Shown in pieces: positions 19,285 through 27,655 of a stretch of DNA of 64,000 bases. This DNA comes from an uncultured Lachnospiraceae bacterium (GTDB taxonomy: Bacteria > Bacillota > Clostridia > Lachnospirales > Lachnospiraceae), in assembly GCA_934309145.1 (NCBI GenBank), contig CAKRCW010000004.1:172894-236893 (forward strand). The letters are read 5' to 3'. The notes below the pieces were generated by a model. The model did no database searches. It worked only from the letters and a program-made list of their open reading frames with translations, and was not told the DNA's origin. The position numbers and the translations under genes are program-made. Each line of letters begins with the position of its first letter. Position 1 is the stretch's first letter.

Positions 19285-19310
19285 ACACGGAAGGGAGGTT
19301 TTATATAGAT

Positions 19311-20357
19311 ATGATGATAGACAGTATGATTATGGAAGCACGCAGTATGGGGTGTTCAGATATCCATATTACAGTAGGTATGCCTCTTATGTATCGTATA
19401 AATGGCAAGCTTAGCGTTGCGCCGACCAAGCTTACAGATGCAGATACAATAACAATATTAGCTGAGCTACTCACCGATGAACAAAGACACAATCTTGAGA
19501 AGGGAATAGATGCAGATTTTGCAATTAAGACACCTGACGGAAACAGACAGCGTGTCAATGTATTTAAACAGGATGGCAAAATGGCAGCAACCATAAGACT
19601 TCTCAATTCTTCCATTCCTTCAATGGAAATGTTAGGTCTGCCAGGAATTTTAAGAGAGCTTGCAGACAAGCCGAGGGGAATGATTCTTGTGACAGGACCT
19701 ACAGGCTCAGGTAAGTCAACAACACTTGCGTCGATGATTGATTATATCAATTCATCAAGACCAGAGCACATCATAACAATAGAAGATCCTGTTGAGTATG
19801 TGTACGGACGAAAGCTTGCACTTATCCATCAGAGAGAGATAGGAAGAGATGCGGCAACATTTGCATCTGCATTAAGAAGTGCCTTAAGAGAAGATCCGGA
19901 TATTATTCTTGTAGGTGAGATGAGAGATTATGAGACAATATCTGCTGCTCTTACTGCGGCAGAGACAGGACACCTTGTGATGTCAACTCTTCACACAACA
20001 GGTGCGGCACAGACTATAGACCGTATAATTGATGCCTGTCCGTCAGGTATGCAGAATCAGGTGAGAACACAGCTTGCCAGTGTGTTAAATGGTGTAATTA
20101 CACAGTGCCTTATACCTAATGCAAGAGGTAACGGAAGAGTGGTAGCTACAGAGATTCTCGTAGGAACTGATGCGGTATGTAATCAGATTCGTGAGAATAA
20201 ATGTCATCAGCTTGGTTCACTCATGCAGGCAGGTTCCTCGGCAGGTATGCATACGCTTAATGGCGATTTGGCAAGACTTATCCAGAATGGTCTCATTAAC
20301 AGACAGCAGGCATATAAATACTCAAATGATGTGTCGGAATTAGAACAGTATTTATAA
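19311..20357 (+). CDS. pilT: Type IV pilus retraction ATPase PilT
   Basis: 348 residues, the standard PilT length. It has an N-terminal PAS-like domain (SDIHITVGMPLMYRINGKL), Walker A GPTGSGKSTT (about 127-136), Asp box (TIEDPVEYV), Walker B EDPDIILVGEMRD and His box MSTLHTTGA. It lacks the zinc cysteines of PilB, as expected. An intact PilT indicates that the fibres can retract, allowing twitching motility or DNA uptake. AAGGGAGG lies 12 bases before the ATG, a rather long spacing. Confidence 0.94.
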   Translation: MMIDSMIMEARSMGCSDIHITVGMPLMYRINGKLSVAPTKLTDADTITILAELLTDEQRHNLEKGIDADFAIKTPDGNRQRVNVFKQDGKMAATIRLLNSSIPSMEMLGLPGILRELADKPRGMILVTGPTGSGKSTTLASMIDYINSSRPEHIITIEDPVEYVYGRKLALIHQREIGRDAATFASALRSALREDPDIILVGEMRDYETISAALTAAETGHLVMSTLHTTGAAQTIDRIIDACPSGMQNQVRTQLASVLNGVITQCLIPNARGNGRVVATEILVGTDAVCNQIRENKCHQLGSLMQAGSSAGMHTLNGDLARLIQNGLINRQQAYKYSNDVSELEQYL

Positions 20358-20426
20358 AAAGGGTTAAGAATTCCCCTAAAATGTACGATTATATATATGA
20401 AATAATTGTTAAATAAGCTTACAGGC

Positions 20427-20455
20427 TTGATAGCAATAGTATAATTTGTTATAAT
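20427..20455 (+). promoter_or_regulatory. Strong sigma-A type promoter of the major pilin
   Basis: TTGATA (20427-20432), 17 bases, TATAAT (20450-20455). Only the fourth -35 pair of positions departs from consensus. It gives the pilin gene its own short transcript bounded by the terminator at 21046-21090, which would allow much higher expression than the assembly operon. Confidence 0.8.
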
Positions 20456-20495
20456 TTATACGATGATTATTACTAAAGATCAGGAGGTCATGATT

Positions 20496-20969
20496 ATGAA
20501 ACAGATGAAGAAAATGAAAGAGGACAAAGGTTTTACACTGGTTGAACTTATTGTAGTTATAGTTATTCTTGCTATACTTGCTGCAATCTTAGTTCCAGCA
20601 TTACTTGGCTACATTGACAAGGCTAAGGGACAGCAGATTGTACTTAACGGTAAGAGCGTACTTACAGCAGCACAGGCTGAGCTGTCAAGCACATATGCTA
20701 AGAGTGGCAAGCCGGCAGATGTTAATGTTACATCAATTCTTGATACTGCCGATGTACCTAAGTCAACAGCTGTTGAGATTAAGACTGGCGGAACATCAGA
20801 AAAAGCAGATAAGACATCGCATGCATCTTATACAGTATATGGTGTAAAGTATACAGAGGGTGATAAGACTATCTATTATGTATACAACGCAGGAACAGGT
20901 GCAGCTTCATGGGATGCTACAGCAGATGAGTATGCAGCGTTAACTGGAACAACAATTACAATAAAGTAA
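20496..20969 (+). CDS. pilA: Major type IV pilin
   Basis: 157 residues. The leader KEDKG|FTLVELIVVIVILAIL is a textbook prepilin signal with Glu at mature position 5, followed by the long hydrophobic alpha-1 helix and a small globular domain rich in Thr, Ala and Lys without cysteines. The ATG at 20496 has GGAGG 8 bases upstream, whereas the ATG at 20490 would be too close. A strong dedicated promoter and a perfect terminator mark it as the abundant fibre subunit. It is distinct from the pseudopilins at the 5' end of the locus, which have weaker leaders. Confidence 0.92.
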   Translation: MKQMKKMKEDKGFTLVELIVVIVILAILAAILVPALLGYIDKAKGQQIVLNGKSVLTAAQAELSSTYAKSGKPADVNVTSILDTADVPKSTAVEIKTGGTSEKADKTSHASYTVYGVKYTEGDKTIYYVYNAGTGAASWDATADEYAALTGTTITIK

Positions 20970-21045
20970 TTCATAAAAATAATTTTTTTAAATCGTATAT
21001 ACGCAGTCGGTTATATGTATGATACGATGAATCTTATTCAGACAA

Positions 21046-21090
21046 AAACAGAGATATTTTGATGATATATCAAAATATCTCTGTTTTTTT
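21046..21090 (+). terminator. Rho-independent terminator of the major pilin gene
   Basis: A perfect 18-bp stem (21046-21063 with 21069-21086) and a run of seven T. The 350-base gap from 20970 to 21319 holds only this terminator, the pnp promoter and the pnp leader hairpin. Confidence 0.95.
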
Positions 21091-21175
21091 GTACAACATC
21101 AGAAGTTATCAATATCCAAGCGAAAATAAGTATAAAATTAAAGTATAAATTAAGTGCAAATTAGATTATTCCATC

Positions 21176-21204
21176 TTGAAGAGCATTTAATAAAATGGTA
21201 TAAT
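21176..21204 (+). promoter_or_regulatory. Promoter of pnp
   Basis: TTGAAG (21176-21181), 17 bases, TATAAT (21199-21204), about 115 bases before the start codon. Confidence 0.7.
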
Positions 21205-21228
21205 CATAAAGATTGTATTGAGACAAAA

Positions 21229-21280
21229 CCGAGACTACTGAAAATGTTATTTGAATGAGTAGCATTTTCAGTCGTTTCGG
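21229..21280 (+). promoter_or_regulatory. Leader hairpin of pnp
   Basis: CTGAAAATG (21238-21246) pairs perfectly with CATTTTCAG (21263-21271); an outer CCGA/TCGG pair (21229-21232, 21277-21280) can extend it. It lies in the 5' untranslated region with no T-run after it, so it is not a terminator. In E. coli PNPase controls its own mRNA through a 5' stem-loop; a similar role here is only an analogy. Confidence 0.45.
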
Positions 21281-21319
21281 AGTCTTAATTCAAAAATATT
21301 ATTAAGGAGAACATATATT

Positions 21320-23404
21320 ATGTACAAGAAGTTTGAAATGGAGCTTGCCGGCAGAACTTTAAGAGTTGATGTTGGCAGAGTAGCAAAGCAGGCTAATGGT
21401 GCAGCTTTAATGCACTATGGTGACACAGTTGTATTATCAACAGCAACAGCATCAGAGAAGCCAAGAGATGGCATCGATTTCTTCCCACTTTCAGTTGAGT
21501 ATGAGGAGAAGATGTATTCAGTAGGTAAGATACCTGGTGGATTTAATAAGAGAGAGGGAAAGGCAAGTGAGAATGCAATTCTTACATCAAGAGTAATTGA
21601 CCGTCCTATGAGACCTCTTTTCCCTAAGGATTATAGAAATGATGTAACACTTAATAATATGGTTATGGCAGTAGATCCTGAGTGCTCACCAGAGCTCACA
21701 GCTATGCTTGGCTCTGCTATAGCAACAGCTATCTCAGACATTCCATTTGACGGACCATGTGCTACAACACAGGTTGGCATGATTGATGGAGAGCTTATAT
21801 TTAACCCTAATTCAGCACAGAATCTTATATCTGACCTTAAGCTTACTGTAGCTTCTACACGTGATAAGGTTATTATGATTGAGGCCGGTGCTAATGAGAT
21901 ACCAGAGGCTAAGATGATTGAGGCTATATATGCAGCTCATGAGCTTAACCAGAAGGTAATCGAATTTATTGACAAGATTGTTGCTGAGTGTGGTAAGCCA
22001 AAGCATGAGTACACAAGCTGTGCTGTTCCGGAAGAGTTATTTGCTGCTATCAAGGAGATTGTTACTCCAGAGCAGATGGAAGAGGCTGTATTTACAGATG
22101 AGAAGCAGGTAAGGGAAGAGAATATAAGACAGATTAAGGAAAAGCTCACAGAGGCATTTGCTGATAACGAGGATTGGCTCGCTGTACTTGATGAGGCTGT
22201 ATACCAGTATCAGAAAAAGACAGTAAGAAAGATGATATTAAAGGATCATAAGAGACCTGACGGAAGACTTATCACACAGATAAGACCACTTGCTGCTGAG
22301 GTTGATATAATTCCTAGAGTTCACGGTTCAGCTATGTTTACAAGAGGACAGACACAGATATGTAATGTTGTCACCCTTGCACCTTTATCAGAGTCACAGA
22401 AGATAGATGGATTAGACGAGAATGTTGTATCTAAGAGATATATGCATCACTACAACTTCCCTTCATACTCAGTAGGTGAGACAAAGCCATCAAGAGGACC
22501 GGGACGTCGTGAGATTGGACATGGAGCACTTGCAGAGAGAGCACTTGTTCCTGTACTTCCAAGCGAGGACGAGTTCCCATATGCAATTCGTTCCGTATCA
22601 GAGACATTTGAGTCAAACGGTTCAACATCTATGGCATCTACATGTGCATCATGTATGTCACTTATGGCAGCCGGTGTACCTATCAAGAAGATGGTTGCAG
22701 GTATCTCATGTGGTCTTGTTACAGGCGAGACAGATGATGATTATGTACTTCTTACAGATATTCAGGGACTTGAGGATTTCTTCGGAGATATGGACTTCAA
22801 GGTTACAGGTACAACAGAGGGTATCACAGCAATTCAGATGGATATCAAGATTCACGGTCTTACACGTCCTATAGTTGAGGGCGCTATTGCAAGATGTCGT
22901 GAGGCAAGACTGTTCATCATGGACAACTGCATGAAGCCGGCAATCGCTGAGCCAAGAGCTACAGTTGGCGAGTTTGCACCTAAGATTATCCAGACTAAGG
23001 TAGATCCTGAGAAGATTGGTGAGATTATCGGTCAGAGAGGAAAGACTATAAATGCTATCATAGATGAGACAGGAGTTAAGATTGATATAGATGACGACGG
23101 CAATGTATTTATCTGTGGCGTAGAGCAGGAAGGAATGGACAAGGCATTTAAGATTATCCGTTCAATAGTAGATCCTATTGAGGTAGGCAAGACTTACGAG
23201 GGCAAGGTAGTTAGAATTATGAACTTTGGTGCATTTGTTGAGTTATCACCTAATAAGGATGGACTTATCCATATTTCTAAGCTTGCTGACCACAGAGTTG
23301 AGAAGGTCGAGGATGTTGTTAATATAGGAGATGAGGTAAGAGTTAAGGTTCTTGACATTGACAGAATGGGCAAGATAAGCTTAAGCCTTAAGGATGCAGA
23401 ATAA
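21320..23404 (+). CDS. pnp: Polyribonucleotide nucleotidyltransferase (PNPase)
   Basis: 694 residues, full length. Two RNase PH-like domains (about 1-225 and 315-545) are separated by an all-helical segment, then a KH domain with the GxxG loop (IIGQRGKT, about 564) and an S1 domain (about 622-690; GAFVELSPNKDGLIHIS). The catalytic second core has the expected GPGRREIGHG motif. The enzyme degrades RNA from the 3' end using phosphate and works in mRNA turnover. It has its own promoter and leader hairpin. The GH94 gene follows after 21 bases without a terminator. Confidence 0.97.
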   Translation: MYKKFEMELAGRTLRVDVGRVAKQANGAALMHYGDTVVLSTATASEKPRDGIDFFPLSVEYEEKMYSVGKIPGGFNKREGKASENAILTSRVIDRPMRPLFPKDYRNDVTLNNMVMAVDPECSPELTAMLGSAIATAISDIPFDGPCATTQVGMIDGELIFNPNSAQNLISDLKLTVASTRDKVIMIEAGANEIPEAKMIEAIYAAHELNQKVIEFIDKIVAECGKPKHEYTSCAVPEELFAAIKEIVTPEQMEEAVFTDEKQVREENIRQIKEKLTEAFADNEDWLAVLDEAVYQYQKKTVRKMILKDHKRPDGRLITQIRPLAAEVDIIPRVHGSAMFTRGQTQICNVVTLAPLSESQKIDGLDENVVSKRYMHHYNFPSYSVGETKPSRGPGRREIGHGALAERALVPVLPSEDEFPYAIRSVSETFESNGSTSMASTCASCMSLMAAGVPIKKMVAGISCGLVTGETDDDYVLLTDIQGLEDFFGDMDFKVTGTTEGITAIQMDIKIHGLTRPIVEGAIARCREARLFIMDNCMKPAIAEPRATVGEFAPKIIQTKVDPEKIGEIIGQRGKTINAIIDETGVKIDIDDDGNVFICGVEQEGMDKAFKIIRSIVDPIEVGKTYEGKVVRIMNFGAFVELSPNKDGLIHISKLADHRVEKVEDVVNIGDEVRVKVLDIDRMGKISLSLKDAE

Positions 23405-23425
23405 TTCATACTGGGAGGACATTCA

Positions 23426-25828
23426 ATGAGATTCGGATATTTTGATGAAGAACGCAAGGAATATGTTATAGACAGGCCGGACACCCCGGCTCCTTGGGCT
23501 AACTATCTTGGCTCACCGGAGTATGGTGCCATTATATCTAACAATGCAGGTGGTTACAGTTTTGTAAAATCAGGTGCAAATGGAAGAATTATAAGATATA
23601 TATTCAACAGCTTTGACCAGCCGGGAAGATATGTATATCTTAGAGATAATGATACAAAGGATTATTGGTCTGCCTCATGGCAGCCTGTTGGCAAGGATTT
23701 ATCCGTATACAAGAATGAATGTCATCATGGTACGGGATATACGAATATCAAAGCAGCTTATGAGGGAATATCATCAGAGGTACTTTACTATGTACCTCTC
23801 GATAAAACTCATGAGGTATGGCGTGTGAAGGTAACAAACGATTCCGACAGAGAGAGAAATCTTTCAGTTTTTGGATTCTGTGAGTTCACTAATGACAATA
23901 ATTACGAGCAGGATCAGGTAAACCTTCAGTACACATTATTTATAACAAGAACATACTTCCTTGGAGACAGAATCAAGCAGGTTATAAATGAGAACGTAAA
24001 CAAGGGAGAAGCCATAAATGGAAGCGTAGCATTTACAAGATTCTTTGGTCTTGCAGGTGCAGAGGTAGCAAGCTATGCGGGAGATAAGGAAGCATTCCTT
24101 GGAAGATATCATACATATGCTAATCCTGTCGGTGTTATAAATGGTAATTGTGGAAATGCATTGAACTACAATTCTAATGCCTGTGGTGCTTTGGAGACTA
24201 AGGTTACACTTAAGCCGGGCGAGAGCAAGGAGTTTGCTTTTGTGCTTGGAATGAAGCCTGATGCTGAGTCAAAGGCAGTTATGGAGTCGTATAAGGATGT
24301 TGACACACAGACCGAGAAGGAGCTTGCAGAGCTTATTGATTACTGGCATGGCAAATTAAACCATTTCCAGGTTAAGACACCTAGTGAATCATTCAATGCG
24401 ATGATAAATACATGGAATGCATATCAGTGCTTTATGACATTTATATGGTCAAGAGCCGCATCATTCTCATATTGTGGTCTTAGAAATGGATATGGTTACA
24501 GAGATACAGTTCAGGATATACAGGGTATTATTCACCTTGCACCTGAGATGGCGTTAGATAAGATAAGATTCATGTTGTCTGCACAGGTTGACAATGGTGG
24601 CGGACTTCCACTTGTTAAGTTTGACCATAATGCGGGTCATGAGGATACACCTGATGATGAATCATATGTAAGAGCAACAGGTCATCCGGCTTACAGAGCG
24701 GACGATGCACTGTGGTTGTTCCCAACAGTATACAAGTATATTGCAGAGTCAGGCAATGTTGATTTCATAGACGAGGTTATCGTATTTGCTAATGGCGGTG
24801 AGGGTACTGTATATGAGCACTTAAAGCGTGCAATAGATTTCTCTATGAACAGACTTGGCAATAATAATATGCCTGCTGGACTTCATGCAGACTGGAATGA
24901 CTGTTTAAGACTTGGTAAGAAGGGTGAGTCAACCTTCGTTGCCATGCAGTTATATTATGCAATGACAGTTCTTCGAGGCTTTGCTTGTAGAAAGAATGAT
25001 ACAGAGTATATAGCTTACCTTGACAAGATACAGAAGGAGCTTGGTGATACTATCCAGGCAAAGTGCTGGGAGGATGACAGATATATCCGTGGTTACAAAG
25101 AGGATGGAATGATTATCGGTTCAAAGCATGATCCTGAGGCTAATATGTGGCTTAACCCACAGTCATGGGCTGTAATCAGCGGTCTTGCCACAAAGGAGCA
25201 GGGAGAGAAGGCACTTGAGTCTGTACATAGAGAATTAAATACTCCATACGGTGTAAGACTTATGGCACCATCATATGTAGACCATGCATTTGAGGGAGCA
25301 CTCATGTTACTCTTTAATCCATCAACTAAGGAGAATGGAGGTATATTCTCACAGCCACAGGGCTGGATAATACTTGCCGAGTCACTTATGGGACATGGTA
25401 ACAGAGCATTTGAGTATTTCACAGAGAGCTCACCTGCATCAATGAACGATAAGGCTGAGATAAGAAAGCTTGAGCCATATTGCCATGGCCAGTTTACTGA
25501 GAGCTCAGAGAGCCCGTTTGAGGGAAGAGCACATGTACATTGGCTTACAGGTACAGCATCTACAGTTATGGTAGGCTGTGTTGAGGGTATACTTGGTATG
25601 CGCCCTGACTTTGGCGGACTTCGCATAGCACCTTCAGTGTCATCAGATTGGAAGGAATTTGAGATAACTAAGGATTTCAGAGGTAAAAAACTTCATATTA
25701 CAGTTAAAAATCCTGATGGAGCAGAGAGTGGATTTAAGAATATGGTTCTTAATGGAAGAGAGCTTGATGATAACTATATTCCTGCTGATTTGCTCGAAGA
25801 TGAGAATGAAATTATTTTAACTATGTAA
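23426..25828 (+). CDS. Cellobiose phosphorylase (GH94)
   Basis: 800 residues, close to the ~810 of known cellobiose phosphorylases. The N-terminal sequence (MRFGYFDEERKEYVI, PWANYLG, AGGYSF) matches this subgroup rather than cyclic-glucan or chitobiose enzymes. The catalytic (alpha/alpha)6 barrel contains HADWND near residue 487-492, whose first Asp is the family's general acid. It splits cellobiose with phosphate into glucose-1-phosphate and glucose inside the cell. No signal peptide. It lies 21 bases after pnp with its own good ribosome binding site. Importers and regulators for cellobiose are not in the window. Longer cellodextrins cannot be excluded as substrates. Confidence 0.88.
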   Translation: MRFGYFDEERKEYVIDRPDTPAPWANYLGSPEYGAIISNNAGGYSFVKSGANGRIIRYIFNSFDQPGRYVYLRDNDTKDYWSASWQPVGKDLSVYKNECHHGTGYTNIKAAYEGISSEVLYYVPLDKTHEVWRVKVTNDSDRERNLSVFGFCEFTNDNNYEQDQVNLQYTLFITRTYFLGDRIKQVINENVNKGEAINGSVAFTRFFGLAGAEVASYAGDKEAFLGRYHTYANPVGVINGNCGNALNYNSNACGALETKVTLKPGESKEFAFVLGMKPDAESKAVMESYKDVDTQTEKELAELIDYWHGKLNHFQVKTPSESFNAMINTWNAYQCFMTFIWSRAASFSYCGLRNGYGYRDTVQDIQGIIHLAPEMALDKIRFMLSAQVDNGGGLPLVKFDHNAGHEDTPDDESYVRATGHPAYRADDALWLFPTVYKYIAESGNVDFIDEVIVFANGGEGTVYEHLKRAIDFSMNRLGNNNMPAGLHADWNDCLRLGKKGESTFVAMQLYYAMTVLRGFACRKNDTEYIAYLDKIQKELGDTIQAKCWEDDRYIRGYKEDGMIIGSKHDPEANMWLNPQSWAVISGLATKEQGEKALESVHRELNTPYGVRLMAPSYVDHAFEGALMLLFNPSTKENGGIFSQPQGWIILAESLMGHGNRAFEYFTESSPASMNDKAEIRKLEPYCHGQFTESSESPFEGRAHVHWLTGTASTVMVGCVEGILGMRPDFGGLRIAPSVSSDWKEFEITKDFRGKKLHITVKNPDGAESGFKNMVLNGRELDDNYIPADLLEDENEIILTM

Positions 25829-25868
25829 AAAAGGTAACCCGTAGTAGCTATTTGATTACATGTATAAA

Positions 25869-25877
25869 TGATATAAT
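25869..25877 (+). promoter_or_regulatory. Extended -10 promoter upstream of the lipoprotein gene
   Basis: TGATATAAT is a perfect extended -10 element (TGnTATAAT). A TTTGAT at 25851-25856 is a possible -35 with a short 15-base spacer. Transcripts would start near 25884 and run into the hairpin at 25950. Confidence 0.45.
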
Positions 25878-25949
25878 CTCTTTAATGATTTGTTTGAGAT
25901 TCTTTCAAAGAATTCATGTGGGGTGTTTCATATATATCATTATATGAGA

Positions 25950-25997
25950 AAAAAGGTTCCTGTTAATACCACGGGGTATTATATGGAACCTTTTTTT
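25950..25997 (+). terminator. Strong terminator between GH94 and the lipoprotein gene (possible attenuator)
   Basis: An 11-bp outer stem (25950-25960 with 25985-25995), an inner 7-bp stem TAATACC/GGTATTA (25964-25970, 25975-25981) and a run of seven T to 25997. It ends only about 13 bases before the ribosome binding site of the lipoprotein gene, leaving no room for a promoter after it. Confidence 0.85.
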
Positions 25998-26026
25998 GTA
26001 AGATAGTTTAAAGGAGATGTAATATT

Positions 26027-26638
26027 ATGAAAAAGACATTTAAGAAGTTAGTGGTAACATTATCTGTATGTGCAATGGCTTTTGGTCTTGTAGCTTGTGG
26101 TGACAAGGAGTCGGATACCACTGAGACTACCACTGAAGCAACAACAGAGATTACTACCACTGAGGAAGCAACAGTTGATGACGCAACAGAAGAGGATGCA
26201 ACACCGGATGATGCAATTGATATTGATTTAGATGAGAATGGCGTACTTACCATGTCAGGTGTGAAGATTACCATACCTGATGGCTTTGAGTACAGTGCAG
26301 ATGATTCAGCAGAAGACTCAGCAACATTTATAGATTACAATAACTCATCAGCACTTGTTATAGGAATTGATGGTAATAACACATATTATGATGACAGCAA
26401 TGTTGTGGATGTGTTTGATGAGCAGATTAAGGTTCCATATGGCGAGAATATTACACATTCACCAGCTCTATATAACGGACATGAGGCAACAGAGTGGGTT
26501 CTTGATAATGAGGATAATGGTTATGTGGGACGTTCTCTTGTTATCTGTGATGGTTCAATACTCATATATATCGAGTATATAAGTTATAGCGGAAGCTTAG
26601 ATTCATATACTCAGGCTGTAAGCACTATTGATTTCTAA
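26027..26638 (+). CDS. Secreted lipoprotein of unknown function
   Basis: 203 residues. A lipoprotein signal peptide ends in the lipobox LVAC with C24 as lipidation site. A Thr/Glu/Asp-rich low-complexity linker (about 28-65), which could span the cell wall, precedes a folded domain of ~135 residues with alternating hydrophobic and polar strands. I do not recognise this domain; it loosely resembles small beta-rich PsbP/MOG1-like lipoproteins (IPDGFEYSAD start, aromatic GNNTYYDD). Good RBS AAAGGAG at 26011. It is bounded by two terminators, so it is its own transcription unit and probably subject to the upstream attenuator-like structure. Confidence 0.7.
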   Translation: MKKTFKKLVVTLSVCAMAFGLVACGDKESDTTETTTEATTEITTTEEATVDDATEEDATPDDAIDIDLDENGVLTMSGVKITIPDGFEYSADDSAEDSATFIDYNNSSALVIGIDGNNTYYDDSNVVDVFDEQIKVPYGENITHSPALYNGHEATEWVLDNEDNGYVGRSLVICDGSILIYIEYISYSGSLDSYTQAVSTIDF

Positions 26639-26671
26639 TAGATTTTTATAAAAAATCTTTATTAAGTATTT

Positions 26672-26722
26672 AAAAGCTATGAGCTTTGATTAATATTATT
26701 TAATCATCGCTTATAGCTTTTT
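26672..26722 (+). terminator. Terminator of the lipoprotein gene
   Basis: AAAAGCTAT (26672-26680) pairs with ATAGCTTTT, with an additional inner helix (GATTAA/TTAATC), followed by T-rich sequence. Confidence 0.8.
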
Positions 26723-26807
26723 GTTTTGTGAAAATAAGTATAAATAAAACCATATAATGTCATAATATATTTGAAATAATAATTATTCAATTAGGTGGTA
26801 AATAAAA

Positions 26808-27545
26808 ATGGATAACAAACAGATGGAACGTGCTAAAAACAGACTTGAAAATGAGGAGACAACGGGTAATCTGATTAAGGATTATGGACAGATTACATTG
26901 TGTAATAACAGTTTTCACCATAAAATACATCTCTTGAATATTATAGGCGAGATAGAGGGGCATGAGATATTAGGAAGCAACTCAAAATCAAGCAAGTATG
27001 AGCATATTCTTCCTCAGCTTGCGGCAGTAGAGGATAATGATGACATTGACGGACTTATGGTACTGCTTAATACTGTTGGAGGTGACGTTGAGGCTGGACT
27101 TGCCATAGCTGAAATGATAGCCTCGCTTAGCAAACCAAAGGTCTGCCTTGTGTTAGGTGGAGGTCATTCAATAGGAGTTCCTCTTGCTGTGTCTGGTGAT
27201 GTGACATATATAGTTCCCTCAGCGACTATGGTAGTTCATCCTATAAGAATGAATGGTACAGTGTTAGGTGTGAGACAAAATTATGAATATATAGAGCGTA
27301 TGCAGGACAGAATCATAGAATTTACCTCAACTCATTGTTCGGTTCGCGAGGACGAATTAAGACAGATTATGTTTAACACTACAGAGCTTACCAAGGATGT
27401 AGGTTCAGTTTTAATAGGAAAACAGGCAGTGGAAAAAGGAATAATTGACAGAGTAGGTGGAATTAATGCTGCTATGAATTGTCTCTATGGCTTGATTAAT
27501 ATTAAAAAAGATAGTAAAATAAACAAATATGGTTATGAAGAGTAA
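26808..27545 (+). CDS. tepA: ClpP-like serine protease TepA family (YmfB-like)
   Basis: 245 residues, ClpP fold. LLNTVGGDVEAGLAIAE corresponds to the ClpP oxyanion region; the catalytic Ser is S121 in GGGHSIGV and the catalytic His is H144 in MVVHPIRMNG. It differs from housekeeping ClpP in its N-terminal extension and in lacking the ClpP GxASMA pattern, which fits the TepA/YmfB branch, described in Bacillus as involved in protein translocation or as a germination protease-like factor. It lies directly before ftsK/spoIIIE as in Bacillus, which supports the call. Start ATG has AGGTGG upstream. Confidence 0.82.
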   Translation: MDNKQMERAKNRLENEETTGNLIKDYGQITLCNNSFHHKIHLLNIIGEIEGHEILGSNSKSSKYEHILPQLAAVEDNDDIDGLMVLLNTVGGDVEAGLAIAEMIASLSKPKVCLVLGGGHSIGVPLAVSGDVTYIVPSATMVVHPIRMNGTVLGVRQNYEYIERMQDRIIEFTSTHCSVREDELRQIMFNTTELTKDVGSVLIGKQAVEKGIIDRVGGINAAMNCLYGLINIKKDSKINKYGYEE

Positions 27546-27562
27546 TATATAGACACATATAG

Positions 27563-27613
27563 TGAAAAGCATACAGATTTATATTTATACTGTATATTCT
27601 GCTATGCTTTTCA
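27563..27613 (+). terminator. Hairpin between tepA and ftsK
   Basis: A perfect 11-bp stem TGAAAAGCATA/TATGCTTTTCA (27563-27573 with 27603-27613) with a 29-base loop, but no T-run after it. It is a weak terminator or an RNA processing/stability element. Confidence 0.4.
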
Positions 27614-27655
27614 TTGTGTGCCTTGATTATAAAAATGATAAGGAGTGTACCTGAT

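Noticed and set aside
25093..25626. 177-residue minus-strand frame within the GH94 gene
   Set aside because: It is fully inside a well-supported gene, with no RBS or family motif.
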